A model generated the notes under the pieces. The model was not told where the DNA came from and did not search any database. It saw only the letters and a program-made list of their open reading frames with translations. A DNA stretch of 64,000 bases from Streptomyces monomycini (lineage in GTDB: Bacteria > Actinomycetota > Actinomycetes > Streptomycetales > Streptomycetaceae). The position numbers and the translations under genes are program-made. Below are positions 27,660 through 35,430 of this stretch, one piece after another; positions within the stretch are counted from its first letter, which is position 1; each line of letters begins with the position of its first letter. The stretch is taken from assembly GCF_022271435.1 (NCBI RefSeq), contig NZ_JAFIQY010000021.1, forward strand, positions 1 through 64,000. Reading direction: 5' to 3'.

Positions 27660-28301
27660 TCAGCCGCTGCCGGCCGTCAACCGTCGCAGCTGATGGGTAC
27701 GGGCCTGGGCGTCACGGGGCGCGGCCCGCTCGGCCAGGCGCTCCGAGATGCGCCGCTGCACGGTCTCGCTCCGCTTGCCCGCGTACTTGAACTTGGCGCG
27801 TACGTCCGTGACTTCCAGCCGAAGCCCCCGAATGCCGGGCAGCTGGCGTCCGTACGGCGGGCCGTCGGCGGTGACGGGCGCCGAGCCGCCTTCGGGCTGG
27901 AAGTGCCCCATCTGCCGTGCCAGCAGCGCGGCCTTCTCCTGCGGGTCGTCCACGATGTGGGCCGTGCACGTGAGCTGGACGGCGGCGTAGAAGCTGGTGG
28001 GGACGCCGTGCTCGGGCGGCTCCTCCTCGGCGGCCTGCCACGGCCCCGGTATGAACACGTAGTCGTCCACGACGCTGAGCAGGACGGTAGGGGCTGCCTC
28101 CAGCGCGCGCCATATCGGATTGGGGCGGGCGAGGTGGGTGACGGCCTCCCGGCGGGCCCGGTCGTAGGCGAAGTGCAGGGGCTGGACGAGGGGCGGGGAG
28201 CCGGGCGGGCCGTTGACGGCGAGCTGGCCGAAGTCGTGGCCGGCCAGCCAGTCCTGCCACTCGGCGTCGTCGGTGGGCGCGTCCCAGGGATGGATCAGCA
28301 T
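27660..28301 (-). CDS. FMN-binding PaiB-like protein
   Basis: A 213-residue split-barrel flavoprotein of the PaiB type, annotated in many genomes as an FMN-binding negative transcriptional regulator. Visible family segments are LIHPWDAPTDDAEWQDWLAG, FGQLAVNGPPGSPPLVQPLH, VDDYVFIPGPW, VPTSFYAAVQLTCTAHIVDD and PGIRGLRLEVTDVRAKFKYA. The last (KFK near the end) is characteristic. The ATG has a perfect AAGGAGGA close upstream and follows the neighbouring PPOX gene by 11 bases, so the two form an operon. The regulator name in the literature may not reflect real DNA binding. Confidence 0.85.
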   Translation of the reverse strand: MLIHPWDAPTDDAEWQDWLAGHDFGQLAVNGPPGSPPLVQPLHFAYDRARREAVTHLARPNPIWRALEAAPTVLLSVVDDYVFIPGPWQAAEEEPPEHGVPTSFYAAVQLTCTAHIVDDPQEKAALLARQMGHFQPEGGSAPVTADGPPYGRQLPGIRGLRLEVTDVRAKFKYAGKRSETVQRRISERLAERAAPRDAQARTHQLRRLTAGSG

Positions 28302-28312
28302 GCGCTCCTCCT

Positions 28313-28987
28313 TCAGCGTGCCGAGAGGTAGGCGGGCTCGGTGATGTCCGGGGCGAGGTCGTCGGCCGGGACGGGTGTTCCATATGCGGGGGCGACCGGC
28401 AGGACGCCGCTCCAGTGGGGGAGCGGGAGGTCCTCGGGCTCGTCGCTCGGGCCGCCGGCCCGGATCTTGGCGGAGACCTCGTCCAGGTCGAGGCGGAGGA
28501 CGGCGGTGGCGGCCAGTTCCTTGGCGTTCGCCGGCCGGGAATCGGCGGCCCGGCCGGGCACGACCTGGTCGACCAGGGCGTCGAGCGCGGCCGTCTTCTC
28601 GTCGTGGTCGGTGACCTGGTGGGCGGTGCCGTGGACGACGACGCTGCGGTAGTTGATCGAGTGGTGGAAGGCGGACTTGGCCAGGACCAGGCCGTCGACG
28701 TGGGTGACCGTGACGCACACGGGCAGGCCCGGGTCGGCTGTCTCCCCGGCCATCCGCAGCGGGCGCGACCCGGTCGAGCCGTGCAGGTAGAGGCGGTGGC
28801 CGGCCCGGGCGTAGAGCGTGGGCAGGACGACGGGGGCGCCGTCGCGGACGAAGCCGAGGTGGCACAGGTAGCCAGCGTCGAGGATGGCGTGCACGGTCTC
28901 GTGGTCGTAGGCGGCGCGCTCGCGGGCGCGGGTCGGTACGGTGCGCTCCGTCCGGGTGAAGGACGGCTCCTGGGGCGCCTGGGACAT
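28313..28987 (-). CDS. Pyridoxamine 5'-phosphate oxidase-fold protein (PPOX family)
   Basis: A 224-residue flavin-binding split-barrel protein. Family segments include AAYDHETVHAILDAGYLCHL, VVLPTLYARAGHRLYLHGST, PVCVTVTHVDGLVLAKSAFH, HSINYRSVVVHGTA. The last is the FMN phosphate and dimer segment of this subfamily. The ATG at 28987 (MSQAPQE) has GGAG seven bases upstream and is preferred over the ATG at 28999. It is divergent from a MocR regulator that itself uses PLP. This suggests, as inference, that the pair helps handle B6 vitamers or flavin substrates under MocR control. Confidence 0.85.
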   Translation of the reverse strand: MSQAPQEPSFTRTERTVPTRARERAAYDHETVHAILDAGYLCHLGFVRDGAPVVLPTLYARAGHRLYLHGSTGSRPLRMAGETADPGLPVCVTVTHVDGLVLAKSAFHHSINYRSVVVHGTAHQVTDHDEKTAALDALVDQVVPGRAADSRPANAKELAATAVLRLDLDEVSAKIRAGGPSDEPEDLPLPHWSGVLPVAPAYGTPVPADDLAPDITEPAYLSAR

Positions 28988-29015
28988 TGCGTTCTCCATT
29001 GCACTAGTGCATAAT
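28987..29015 (+). promoter_or_regulatory. mocR promoter with operator in its spacer
   Basis: TTGCGT at 28987-28992 and CATAAT at 29010-29015 are separated by 17 bases, and CATAAT ends seven bases before the GTG at 29023. The perfect palindrome TGCACTAGTGCA (29000-29011) lies in the spacer. A related half site, GTGCTAG, follows at 29023-29029. A regulator bound here would block both mocR and the divergent PPOX operon. Confidence 0.7.
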
Positions 29016-29022
29016 TGGTTTT

Positions 29023-30354
29023 GTGCTAGGAGAGTATCGGATCGAAGGGCGGCGCGCATCGGAGATTGCCGCCAGTGTCGAGCGAGCCGTCGGTGCGGGT
29101 GAGCTCCAACCGGGCGAAGTCCTGCCCCCCATGCGAGAGTTGGCCGTCTATCTGGAGGTCAATCCCAATACGGTGGCGTCCGCGTACCGGACGCTGCGGG
29201 ACCGGGGTGTGATCGAGACCGCGGGCCGCCGCGGCAGCCGGGTGCGTCCGCGCCCGGCCAGCACGGTCCGCGAGGCAGCGCTGGGACCCCTGCCGCCCGG
29301 CGTGCGCGACGCGGCCGCCGGGAATCCCGACCCCGCGCTGCTGCCCGCCCTCGGGCAGGCGCTGGCCGCGGCCGCCGCCCGCAGCGCGGAGCGCCCGACG
29401 CTGTACGGGGCCCCTGCGGTCGGCACGGAGCTGGAGCGGATGGCCCGCGCCGCCTTCGAGGCCGACGGGGTGCCGAGCGGCTCGATCGCCGTCACCTCGG
29501 GGGCGCTGGACGCGATGGAGCGGGTGCTCGCTGTGCATCTGCGTCCCGGTGACACGGTCGCGGTCGAGGACCCGGGCTGGGGGAGCCTGCTCGATCTGAT
29601 TCCCGGCCTCGGCCTGCGGGCCGTTCCGGTCGCGGTGGACGATGAAGGGCCGCTGCCCGAGCAGGTCGGCCGGGCGGTGCGCGACGGCGCCCGGGCCCTG
29701 GTCGTCACGGACCGGGCGCAGAACCCGACAGGCGCGGTGCTCAGCGCCACCCGGTCGCGGGAGCTGCGCGAGGTGCTGGCGAGCCATCCGGACGTGCTGC
29801 TGGTCGAAGACGATCACGGCCACGACATAGTCGACCTCCCGCTCCACCCGCTCGCGGGCGCCACGGACCACTGGGCGCTCGTCCGCTCCACGGCCAAGGC
29901 GTACGGCCCCGACCTGCGGCTCGCCGTGCTGACCGGCGACGCCGTGACGGTGGACCGGGTGCGCGGCCGCCAGCGGCTCGGTCCCGGCTGGGTGAGCCAT
30001 CTCCTGCAAGACGCGGTGGTGCACCTGTGGCGTACGGGAGCGGTCGACCCGAAGGCCGTCGCGGACGCGTACGGCAGACGCCGGAACGCCTTGATCGACG
30101 CCTTGGCGGCCCGCGGTGTCCGGGCGCGGGGGCGCAGCGGGATGAACGTATGGATCCCGGTGCCCGACGAAACCGGCGCGGTCGCCCGGCTGTTGCACGC
30201 GGGCTGGGCCGTAGCGCCCGGAGCGCGCTTCCGCATGGACTCGCCGCCCGGCATACGCATCACCATCGCGGGCCTCGCGGAGGACGAACTGCCGGCACTG
30301 GCGGACGTCGTCGCGTCCGCAGTCGAACCGAAGGAGGCGCGCCGTTACGACTGA
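29023..30354 (+). CDS. MocR-type GntR regulator with aminotransferase domain
   Basis: A 443-residue MocR protein. Residues 1-75 form a GntR winged helix (ASEIAASVERAVGAGELQPG, LPPMRELAVYLEVNPNTVAS, AYRTLRDRGVIETAGRRGSR). The rest is a fold-type-I aminotransferase domain with the PLP lysine in STAKAYGPDLR. Other conserved segments are VEDPGWGSLLDL, TDRAQNPTGAVLS and LLVEDDHGHD. MocR proteins sense PLP or a PLP-amino acid adduct and usually control a divergent operon. The divergent PPOX/PaiB-like pair is the likely target. The GTG at 29023 starts a probably leaderless mRNA. Confidence 0.9.
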   Translation: MLGEYRIEGRRASEIAASVERAVGAGELQPGEVLPPMRELAVYLEVNPNTVASAYRTLRDRGVIETAGRRGSRVRPRPASTVREAALGPLPPGVRDAAAGNPDPALLPALGQALAAAAARSAERPTLYGAPAVGTELERMARAAFEADGVPSGSIAVTSGALDAMERVLAVHLRPGDTVAVEDPGWGSLLDLIPGLGLRAVPVAVDDEGPLPEQVGRAVRDGARALVVTDRAQNPTGAVLSATRSRELREVLASHPDVLLVEDDHGHDIVDLPLHPLAGATDHWALVRSTAKAYGPDLRLAVLTGDAVTVDRVRGRQRLGPGWVSHLLQDAVVHLWRTGAVDPKAVADAYGRRRNALIDALAARGVRARGRSGMNVWIPVPDETGAVARLLHAGWAVAPGARFRMDSPPGIRITIAGLAEDELPALADVVASAVEPKEARRYD

Positions 30355-30429
30355 AGTGAGCACGGAAGCGTGGGCGCTGCGGACGCGGGGCGCACCGTGA
30401 GCCCGGCCGGTGAGATGCCGCATCTCGGC

Positions 30430-30545
30430 AGGCGCTCACAGGCCGACCGGCCGACTGAACGACTGTCTGACCGGTTGGCCGATTGAATGACGGGCCGGCC
30501 GGTTGACCGACTGGCGGACTGGTTGACCGACCGGCCGGCTGATCG
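30430..30545. repeat. Degenerate GACCGACTGG-type repeats
   Basis: About 115 bases built of imperfect, interleaved copies of TGACCGACTGG/CCGGTTG words (for example GGTTGACCGACTGGCGGACT and GGTTGACCGACCGGCCGGCT). It lies between mocR and an acetyltransferase gene and has no gene of its own. It looks like local sequence expansion followed by drift. Confidence 0.6.
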
Positions 30546-30582
30546 AGGATCGAGGGGGAACGATGCTGGTTACGATCGCACG

Positions 30583-31182
30583 ATGTCTGATCAGAGCTTT
30601 CTTGTCCGCGGTCCGCGGGTGGCCGTCCGGCGGATCTCCTTCCGGGACCGGGAGGAGATCGCGGTCCTGGACCGTGAGAGCGCCGCACTGCACCACCCGT
30701 GGGTCCCCGCGCGGGACACCACGGAGGAGGCGTTTCGCGCGTACGTGGCCAAGTTCGACCAGCCCACCCACGAGGGCTTCGTGGTGTGCCTCCGGGAGAG
30801 CGGTGCGATCGTCGGCGGCGTCAACATCAACAACATCGTCCGGGGCGGCATACAGAGCGGAGCCCTCGGCTACGTCGCCTACGCGTCCACCACCGGGCAC
30901 GGCTATATGACCGAGGGGGTCCGTCTCGTCGTCCGGTACGCCTTCACCGAGCTGGGGCTGCACCGGCTGGAAGCCAACATCCAGCCCGGCAACGCCTCCT
31001 CCGTCCGGCTCGTCGAGCGGCTGGGGTTCCGGCTGGAGGGCTACTCTCCTCGCTTCCAGTACGTGGACGGTGCGTGGCGCGACCACGAACGGTGGGCGGT
31101 GACGGCCGAGGCGACTGAGACGGCCAACACGGCCAACACGGCCAACACTGCCGAGCATGCCGCCGGGCCGGACCCCCGCTAG
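30583..31182 (+). CDS. GNAT acetyltransferase, RimJ/RimL-like
   Basis: A 199-residue acetyltransferase that would move an acetyl group from acetyl-CoA to a protein N-terminus or small amine. Family segments: FLVRGPRVAVRRISFRDREE, SGAIVGGVNINNIVRG, STTGHGYMTEGVRLVVRYAF (the CoA loop) and LEANIQPGNASSVRLVERLG. The end is low-complexity: a nine-base repeat (ACGGCCAAC) near 31125-31150 encodes TANTANTANT. TACGAT at 30571-30576 ends six bases before the ATG, so it may be leaderless. Its stop overlaps the stop of the convergent EamA gene in a shared CTAG. Confidence 0.86.
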   Translation: MSDQSFLVRGPRVAVRRISFRDREEIAVLDRESAALHHPWVPARDTTEEAFRAYVAKFDQPTHEGFVVCLRESGAIVGGVNINNIVRGGIQSGALGYVAYASTTGHGYMTEGVRLVVRYAFTELGLHRLEANIQPGNASSVRLVERLGFRLEGYSPRFQYVDGAWRDHERWAVTAEATETANTANTANTAEHAAGPDPR

Positions 31183-32189
31183 GCGGTGCGGCGGGGGCGG
31201 CTCTGGGTCAGGGCGGCACCGGCCAGGACGATCAGCGCGCCGACGGGAGTGTTCCAGCTGAGGGACTCGCCGAGCAGGGCGACACCGGCCGTGGTGGCGA
31301 TCACCGGGACGAAGTAGGTGACCATCTGGGCAGTGGTGGGACCCACCTCCGCCACCAGCCCGTACTGCAACAGGAAGGCGAGCCCGGTGCCCAGGGCGCC
31401 GAGCGCGACGACGGCGAGGAGGGGGATGACGGGGTAGGCCGCCGGGGCGGAGGTGAAGAGCACGGTCACCAGGCCGACCTGGGCCGTGGCGAGGAGCATC
31501 TGGGTCCCGGAGAGGGCGACGTGGGAAACCTTGGCGCCGGCCAGGGTGCGCCGGACGTAGATCCAGCCGATGGGGTAGCTCAGCGACGCACCCAGAGCCA
31601 TCACCGTGCCCGCCGGATCCGTTCCGGAGAACCCCTGCCAGGCGCCGAGCACGGTCAGTACCCCCAGGAAACCGAGGCCGAGCCCCGCGACGCGGCGGCG
31701 GGTGGGCCGGTCCTCGGAGAGGGCGACGAGGGAGAGCGCCATGCCCCACAGCGGGGAGCCGGCGTTGCAGATGCTGGCCAGGGTGGAGGGGATGGTCAGC
31801 TCGGCGTAGGCGAAGAGGGAGAAGGGGAGGGCATTGAGGAAGAACGCGGCGACCGTCAGATGACCCCAGGTCCGCGCGGAGCGGGGCAGCCGCTCCCGCT
31901 TGGCGGCCAGTACGGCGATGAGCACCGCCGAACCGAATGCCAGGCGGCCGAAGGTGACGTGCAGGGGAGTGTATCCCTGGGTGCCGACCTTGATGAAGAG
32001 GAAGCTGAAGCCCCAGACCAGGCTCAGGATCGCGAATCGCAGACGCCAGTCGAGGGCGCGGCGTGGCCTGCCCCGACGCGCGGTGGAGCGGTCCGAGGTG
32101 GCGGCGCCGTCCGAGGTGGCGGAGCGAGGCGGGGGTGAAGGCGCGGCGGGTGCGGTGTCGGTTCCGGAAGGGGTGGTGGCGGAGCTCAT
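31179..32189 (-). CDS. EamA-family transporter
   Basis: A 336-residue ten-helix transporter. The two EamA repeats are clear (LRFAILSLVWGFSFLFIKVG, HVTFGRLAFGSAVLIAVLAA, LFAYAELTIPSTLASICNAG, QMVTYFVPVIATTAGVALLG). The first 45 residues are Ser/Thr/Pro-rich and cytoplasmic. It is divergent from a LysR gene, which probably controls it. The promoter TTGTGC-18-CATCGT (minus strand) ends seven bases before the ATG and no ribosome site is present, so the mRNA is probably leaderless. The transported compound is unknown. Confidence 0.87.
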   Translation of the reverse strand: MSSATTPSGTDTAPAAPSPPPRSATSDGAATSDRSTARRGRPRRALDWRLRFAILSLVWGFSFLFIKVGTQGYTPLHVTFGRLAFGSAVLIAVLAAKRERLPRSARTWGHLTVAAFFLNALPFSLFAYAELTIPSTLASICNAGSPLWGMALSLVALSEDRPTRRRVAGLGLGFLGVLTVLGAWQGFSGTDPAGTVMALGASLSYPIGWIYVRRTLAGAKVSHVALSGTQMLLATAQVGLVTVLFTSAPAAYPVIPLLAVVALGALGTGLAFLLQYGLVAEVGPTTAQMVTYFVPVIATTAGVALLGESLSWNTPVGALIVLAGAALTQSRPRRTA

Positions 32190-32196
32190 GGGGACT

Positions 32197-32264
32197 ACGA
32201 TGCGGTTCCATGATCTTGTAGCACAAGCGAGTTTTCGTAGGGGGTATCGCTTAGTATTGCTTAG
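32197..32264. promoter_or_regulatory. Divergent leaderless promoters with a 10-base tandem repeat
   Basis: The 75-base gap holds both promoters. The leftward one has TTGTGC at 32221-32226 and CATCGT at 32197-32202 (minus strand). Rightward, TAGTAT (32252-32257) ends seven bases before the LysR ATG. The last 20 bases are two near-identical copies, TATCGCTTAG and TATTGCTTAG, which cover the rightward -10 element and are probably the LysR binding site. Confidence 0.65.
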
Positions 32265-33173
32265 ATGTTGAACCTTGATCGCTTGCGGACGCTGAGTGCG
32301 GTGGCCCGGCACGGCTCGGTGAGTGCGGCGGCGGACGGGCTGCATGTGACCACTTCCGCCGTCTCGCAGCAACTCGCCAAGCTGGAGCGGGAGACGGGCC
32401 AGCAGCTCTTGGCCAAGCACGGCCGCGGCGTGCGGTTGACCGACGCCGGCCGGCTGCTGGCCGGCCATGCCGTACGGATTCTCTCGCAGGTCGAGCTGGC
32501 CCAGGCGGAGCTGGAGGCCCACCGCGGTCAGGCCGTCGGTGAGCTGCGGCTCGGCGCCTTTCCCACCGCGGCGCGCGGACTGTTCCCTGCCGCGTTGGCC
32601 GGACTGCGTGCCGAGCACCCGCAACTCCGGCCGCGGCTGCGGGAGATGGAGCCCGACGCCTCAGTGCGGTGCGTGGTGCGCGGTGACATCGACCTGGGTG
32701 TCGTGCTGGACTGGCACAATCGGCCGCTCTCGCTGCCCGAAGGGCTGGCGAAGGTGCCGATCCTGAACGACCCTGCCGACGTCGCCCTGCCGGCCGGCCA
32801 CCCGCTGGCGCACCGCGACTCGGTCGACTTGGCGGAGCTGGCCGACGACGAATGGGTCTCCTGGCCGCAGGGCGAGTTCTGCCACGACTGGCTGATGTTC
32901 ACCCTGCGCGGCCAGGGCATCGAGCCGCGGATCTCGCACATGGTGGACGAGCACCACACCCAGTTGGCGCTGATCGAAGCCGGGCTGGGGGTTGCGGTGG
33001 CACCCCGACTGGGACGTGGGCCGGTACCGGCGGGGGTGCGGGTGGTGCCCGTACGCCACACGATGCAGCGGCACGTCTACGCGATCTGGCGCGCCGACGC
33101 CGACCGGAGGCCGTCCATTCGTGCCGCGGTCGCCGCGTTGCGCGCTGCGGGTGAGGAGATCGAGGGGCGCTGA
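32265..33173 (+). CDS. LysR-family transcriptional regulator
   Basis: A 302-residue LysR regulator. The helix-turn-helix (LDRLRTLSAVARHGSVSAAA, HVTTSAVSQQLAKLERETGQ, LLAKHGRGVRLTDAGRLLAG) is followed by the two-lobed periplasmic-binding-like effector domain (GELRLGAFPTAARGLFPAAL, DIDLGVVLDWHN, HTQLALIEAGLGVAVAPRLG). It is divergent from an EamA exporter, a common pairing in which the regulator induces the exporter when the transported amino acid accumulates. The effector is unknown. The start codon follows a -10 element directly, with no ribosome site. Confidence 0.9.
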   Translation: MLNLDRLRTLSAVARHGSVSAAADGLHVTTSAVSQQLAKLERETGQQLLAKHGRGVRLTDAGRLLAGHAVRILSQVELAQAELEAHRGQAVGELRLGAFPTAARGLFPAALAGLRAEHPQLRPRLREMEPDASVRCVVRGDIDLGVVLDWHNRPLSLPEGLAKVPILNDPADVALPAGHPLAHRDSVDLAELADDEWVSWPQGEFCHDWLMFTLRGQGIEPRISHMVDEHHTQLALIEAGLGVAVAPRLGRGPVPAGVRVVPVRHTMQRHVYAIWRADADRRPSIRAAVAALRAAGEEIEGR

Positions 33174-33234
33174 AGGGTCGGGGGGCTGAGGTGGCTCTGC
33201 AGGGTCCGACCGTGGCCGGGCCCAGCGGGCAGGG

Positions 33235-33600
33235 CTACCGGTGGTCGCCGTCCGGGAGCAGGGGCGGGGGAGCAGCCGCTGTCCCGCTCGTGCGGAACGA
33301 CGTACACACACGGCACATCACCTGATGCCAGGTCCAGCGCGTACGGGCTCGGAAGCGCCGGGTGACTGCCAGCCACGCCATGCCGATGACGGTGTCGCCA
33401 CGGACCATGACCAGGCGGTGGTGCGAGGACGCGTTCTCCCGCGACCACGCCACGAAACGGCGCACGAACGCGTCGCGCGTGGTGATGGGCGGTGCCCCGT
33501 CGGCCTCCTGTACCCACTGCCATCGGAGGGCGGCGACGGCGACCAGGCCGTCCGGGCGAGCGGGGCGGATGTGGAGGGTATCCAGGGGGCCATGGGGGCA
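33235..33600 (-). pseudogene. GNAT acetyltransferase remnant, frameshifted and truncated
   Basis: On the minus strand one frame encodes RPARPDGLVAVAALRWQWVQ, then TTRDAFVRRFVAWSRENASS and HHRLVMVRGDTVIGMAWLAV, a typical GNAT N-terminal half. Near 33360 similarity shifts to another frame, PSPYALDLASGDVPCVYVVP and HERDSG, the central strand before the CoA loop. The CoA loop itself and the C-terminal region are gone. It lies between the LysR gene and the carboxyltransferase gene. Confidence 0.7.
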
Positions 33601-33625
33601 TGGTGATGCGAGGGGCGCCGTCGCG

Positions 33626-35398
33626 TCACGGGGGTGCGAGAGGCGAGACGACCCCCCGGATCAATCCCAGGTCCAGCAAGTCCTGGGGACGTATCCGGAG
33701 GTGGTCGGCGGTGTCGCGTACCGCGTCCGGGGCGCGCTTGAGGATGGCGGCGGCGGCTTCCGGGGCGATGACGGAGAAGTAGCTGTCCGGTGTCGCCCAC
33801 AGCCGGCCCGGCGCGGCCAACGCCAGCGCTCCGCCGGACCCGCCCTCCCCGATCAGCAGCGAGGTGACGGGTGTACGGACCGAGGCCAGCGCGGCGAAGA
33901 CGTCCGCGATGGCGGCGCCCGCGCCGGCGCGTTCCGCTGCCGGGTCGTTGGCCGCCCCCGGGGTGTCGATGAGGGTGAGCACCGGTATGCCGAGCCGGTC
34001 CGCCATGTGGATCAGCCGGGCAGCCGTACGGAACCCCGCGGGGCGCACGGCCGTACCGCATTGGGCGGCGAACGCGATCGTGCGCCCGTCGCGTCGGCCG
34101 AATCCGCAGCGTATGCCCGGGTCGGTGCCGCCGCAGCGGTCGCCGCTGATCTCCTCGCGCCAGTCGAAGTACGCCTCCAGATACGCCGCGGCGCGCGGCC
34201 GCCGCGCGTCGCGGGCGGAACACACCGACTCCCATCCGGACGCGGGGAGTCCGGAGGTGCCGAGGGCATTCGGGGGCGGGGCGGCCGTTGTGGCGGGGCT
34301 CGCTTCGGCGGGGTCTGTAGTGGCGGAGTCGGCTTCGGGCGGAGCGGATCCGGCTGGGGTCGCTTCGGGTGGGGCCGCTGCGGCAGCTTCGTCCTGGCCC
34401 GCCGTCGCGTCCGGTCTCGCGACCGGTGTCGCGTCCGCCGCTGGTGCCCCGTCGCCTCCTGGCGACAGCAGCCGCAACCAGCGGCCGAGTACCGTGCGCA
34501 GCTGGTCCGGCGGGACGACGGCGTCGGCCTGGCCGGCCGCTACCTGGCCCTCGGCGCTGTACGCGTACGGGTCGGCGTCCGCCGGGCGCACGCGTGAACC
34601 TGCGAAGCCGACCTGCGCGCCCGGCAGCGCGAGCACGACATCCGCGCCCGCGCCGAGTGTCGCCCAGCCGCCGCCGGTCGTCGGATCGCGCAGCACGGCG
34701 ATCTGAGGGAGCCGCGCCGCCCGGTTCAGCGCGGACCGGCCGGCCACCCGCTGGAGCTGGGTCAGGGCCCGCATACCCTCCTGCATCCGGCTGCCGCCCG
34801 TGGCGATCAGCGTCACGACCGGCAGGCGCAGTTCCCGGGCGCGGTCCCAGGCGGCCACCAGTCGATCACCCGTACGCTCCCCCAGGGAGCCGCCGAGAAA
34901 ACCGAACTCGAAGGAGACCAGGACGGTTTTCACGCCGGCGACACGGGCGAGACCGCAGACCACCGATTCGCTCTCACCGGTCCGTTCCTGCGCCCGCTGC
35001 CGTGCGGAGCCGTAGCCGCCCCAGCCGAGCGGCCCGTCGTCGTACGGGGCAACGGCCGCAGGCCCGACCGCCGGGCCGATACCCGCTCCGGCCGTTGGAC
35101 CGGCCGCCGGGCGCACTGCCGGTGCAGCCGGTCCCCCGGCGGAGTGACCGGAGCCCGACCCCACCGCTCCACTCCCCTCCGCCTCCGGTGCGGCGAACTC
35201 CGCGAAGTCGTCCGTCACGACGGCGATCGCCTCGCGCGCGGACCAGCGCGGCGACGGCCCGGCAGGCGCGGGCCCGGCGGGCGCGGAGCATCCCCCCCGC
35301 GGTTCCGCTGCCCGTGTCCCCGCTGCCCACGCCCCCGCTGCCGGCGTTCCTGCTGCTGGTGCTCCCGCTGCTGGGGCCCCCGCCGCTGTTCCCGCCAC
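33626..35398 (-). CDS. Fused acyl-CoA carboxylase carboxyltransferase (AccD-AccA type) with low-complexity inserts
   Basis: A protein of up to 590 residues containing both carboxyltransferase halves. The beta-like half has TVLVSFEFGFLGGSLGERTG, ATGGSRMQEGMRAL and RDPTTGGGWATLGAGADVVL. The alpha-like half has RLGIPVLTLIDTPGAANDPA and SLLIGEGGSGGALALAAPGR. The enzyme would carboxylate an acyl-CoA with a separate biotin carboxylase. Ala/Pro/Gly-rich blocks interrupt the fold: the first 45 residues, about 45 residues after FAEFAAPE, and an 80-residue linker between the halves. Start uncertain (GTG at 35398, weak ribosome site). It follows matB by 32 bases; together they would generate and use malonyl-type CoA esters. 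Confidence 0.8.
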   Translation of the reverse strand: MAGTAAGAPAAGAPAAGTPAAGAWAAGTRAAEPRGGCSAPAGPAPAGPSPRWSAREAIAVVTDDFAEFAAPEAEGSGAVGSGSGHSAGGPAAPAVRPAAGPTAGAGIGPAVGPAAVAPYDDGPLGWGGYGSARQRAQERTGESESVVCGLARVAGVKTVLVSFEFGFLGGSLGERTGDRLVAAWDRARELRLPVVTLIATGGSRMQEGMRALTQLQRVAGRSALNRAARLPQIAVLRDPTTGGGWATLGAGADVVLALPGAQVGFAGSRVRPADADPYAYSAEGQVAAGQADAVVPPDQLRTVLGRWLRLLSPGGDGAPAADATPVARPDATAGQDEAAAAAPPEATPAGSAPPEADSATTDPAEASPATTAAPPPNALGTSGLPASGWESVCSARDARRPRAAAYLEAYFDWREEISGDRCGGTDPGIRCGFGRRDGRTIAFAAQCGTAVRPAGFRTAARLIHMADRLGIPVLTLIDTPGAANDPAAERAGAGAAIADVFAALASVRTPVTSLLIGEGGSGGALALAAPGRLWATPDSYFSVIAPEAAAAILKRAPDAVRDTADHLRIRPQDLLDLGLIRGVVSPLAPP

Positions 35399-35430
35399 CC
35401 GGGTCGCCGGAACCGCTCCCCGGGCCCTCG

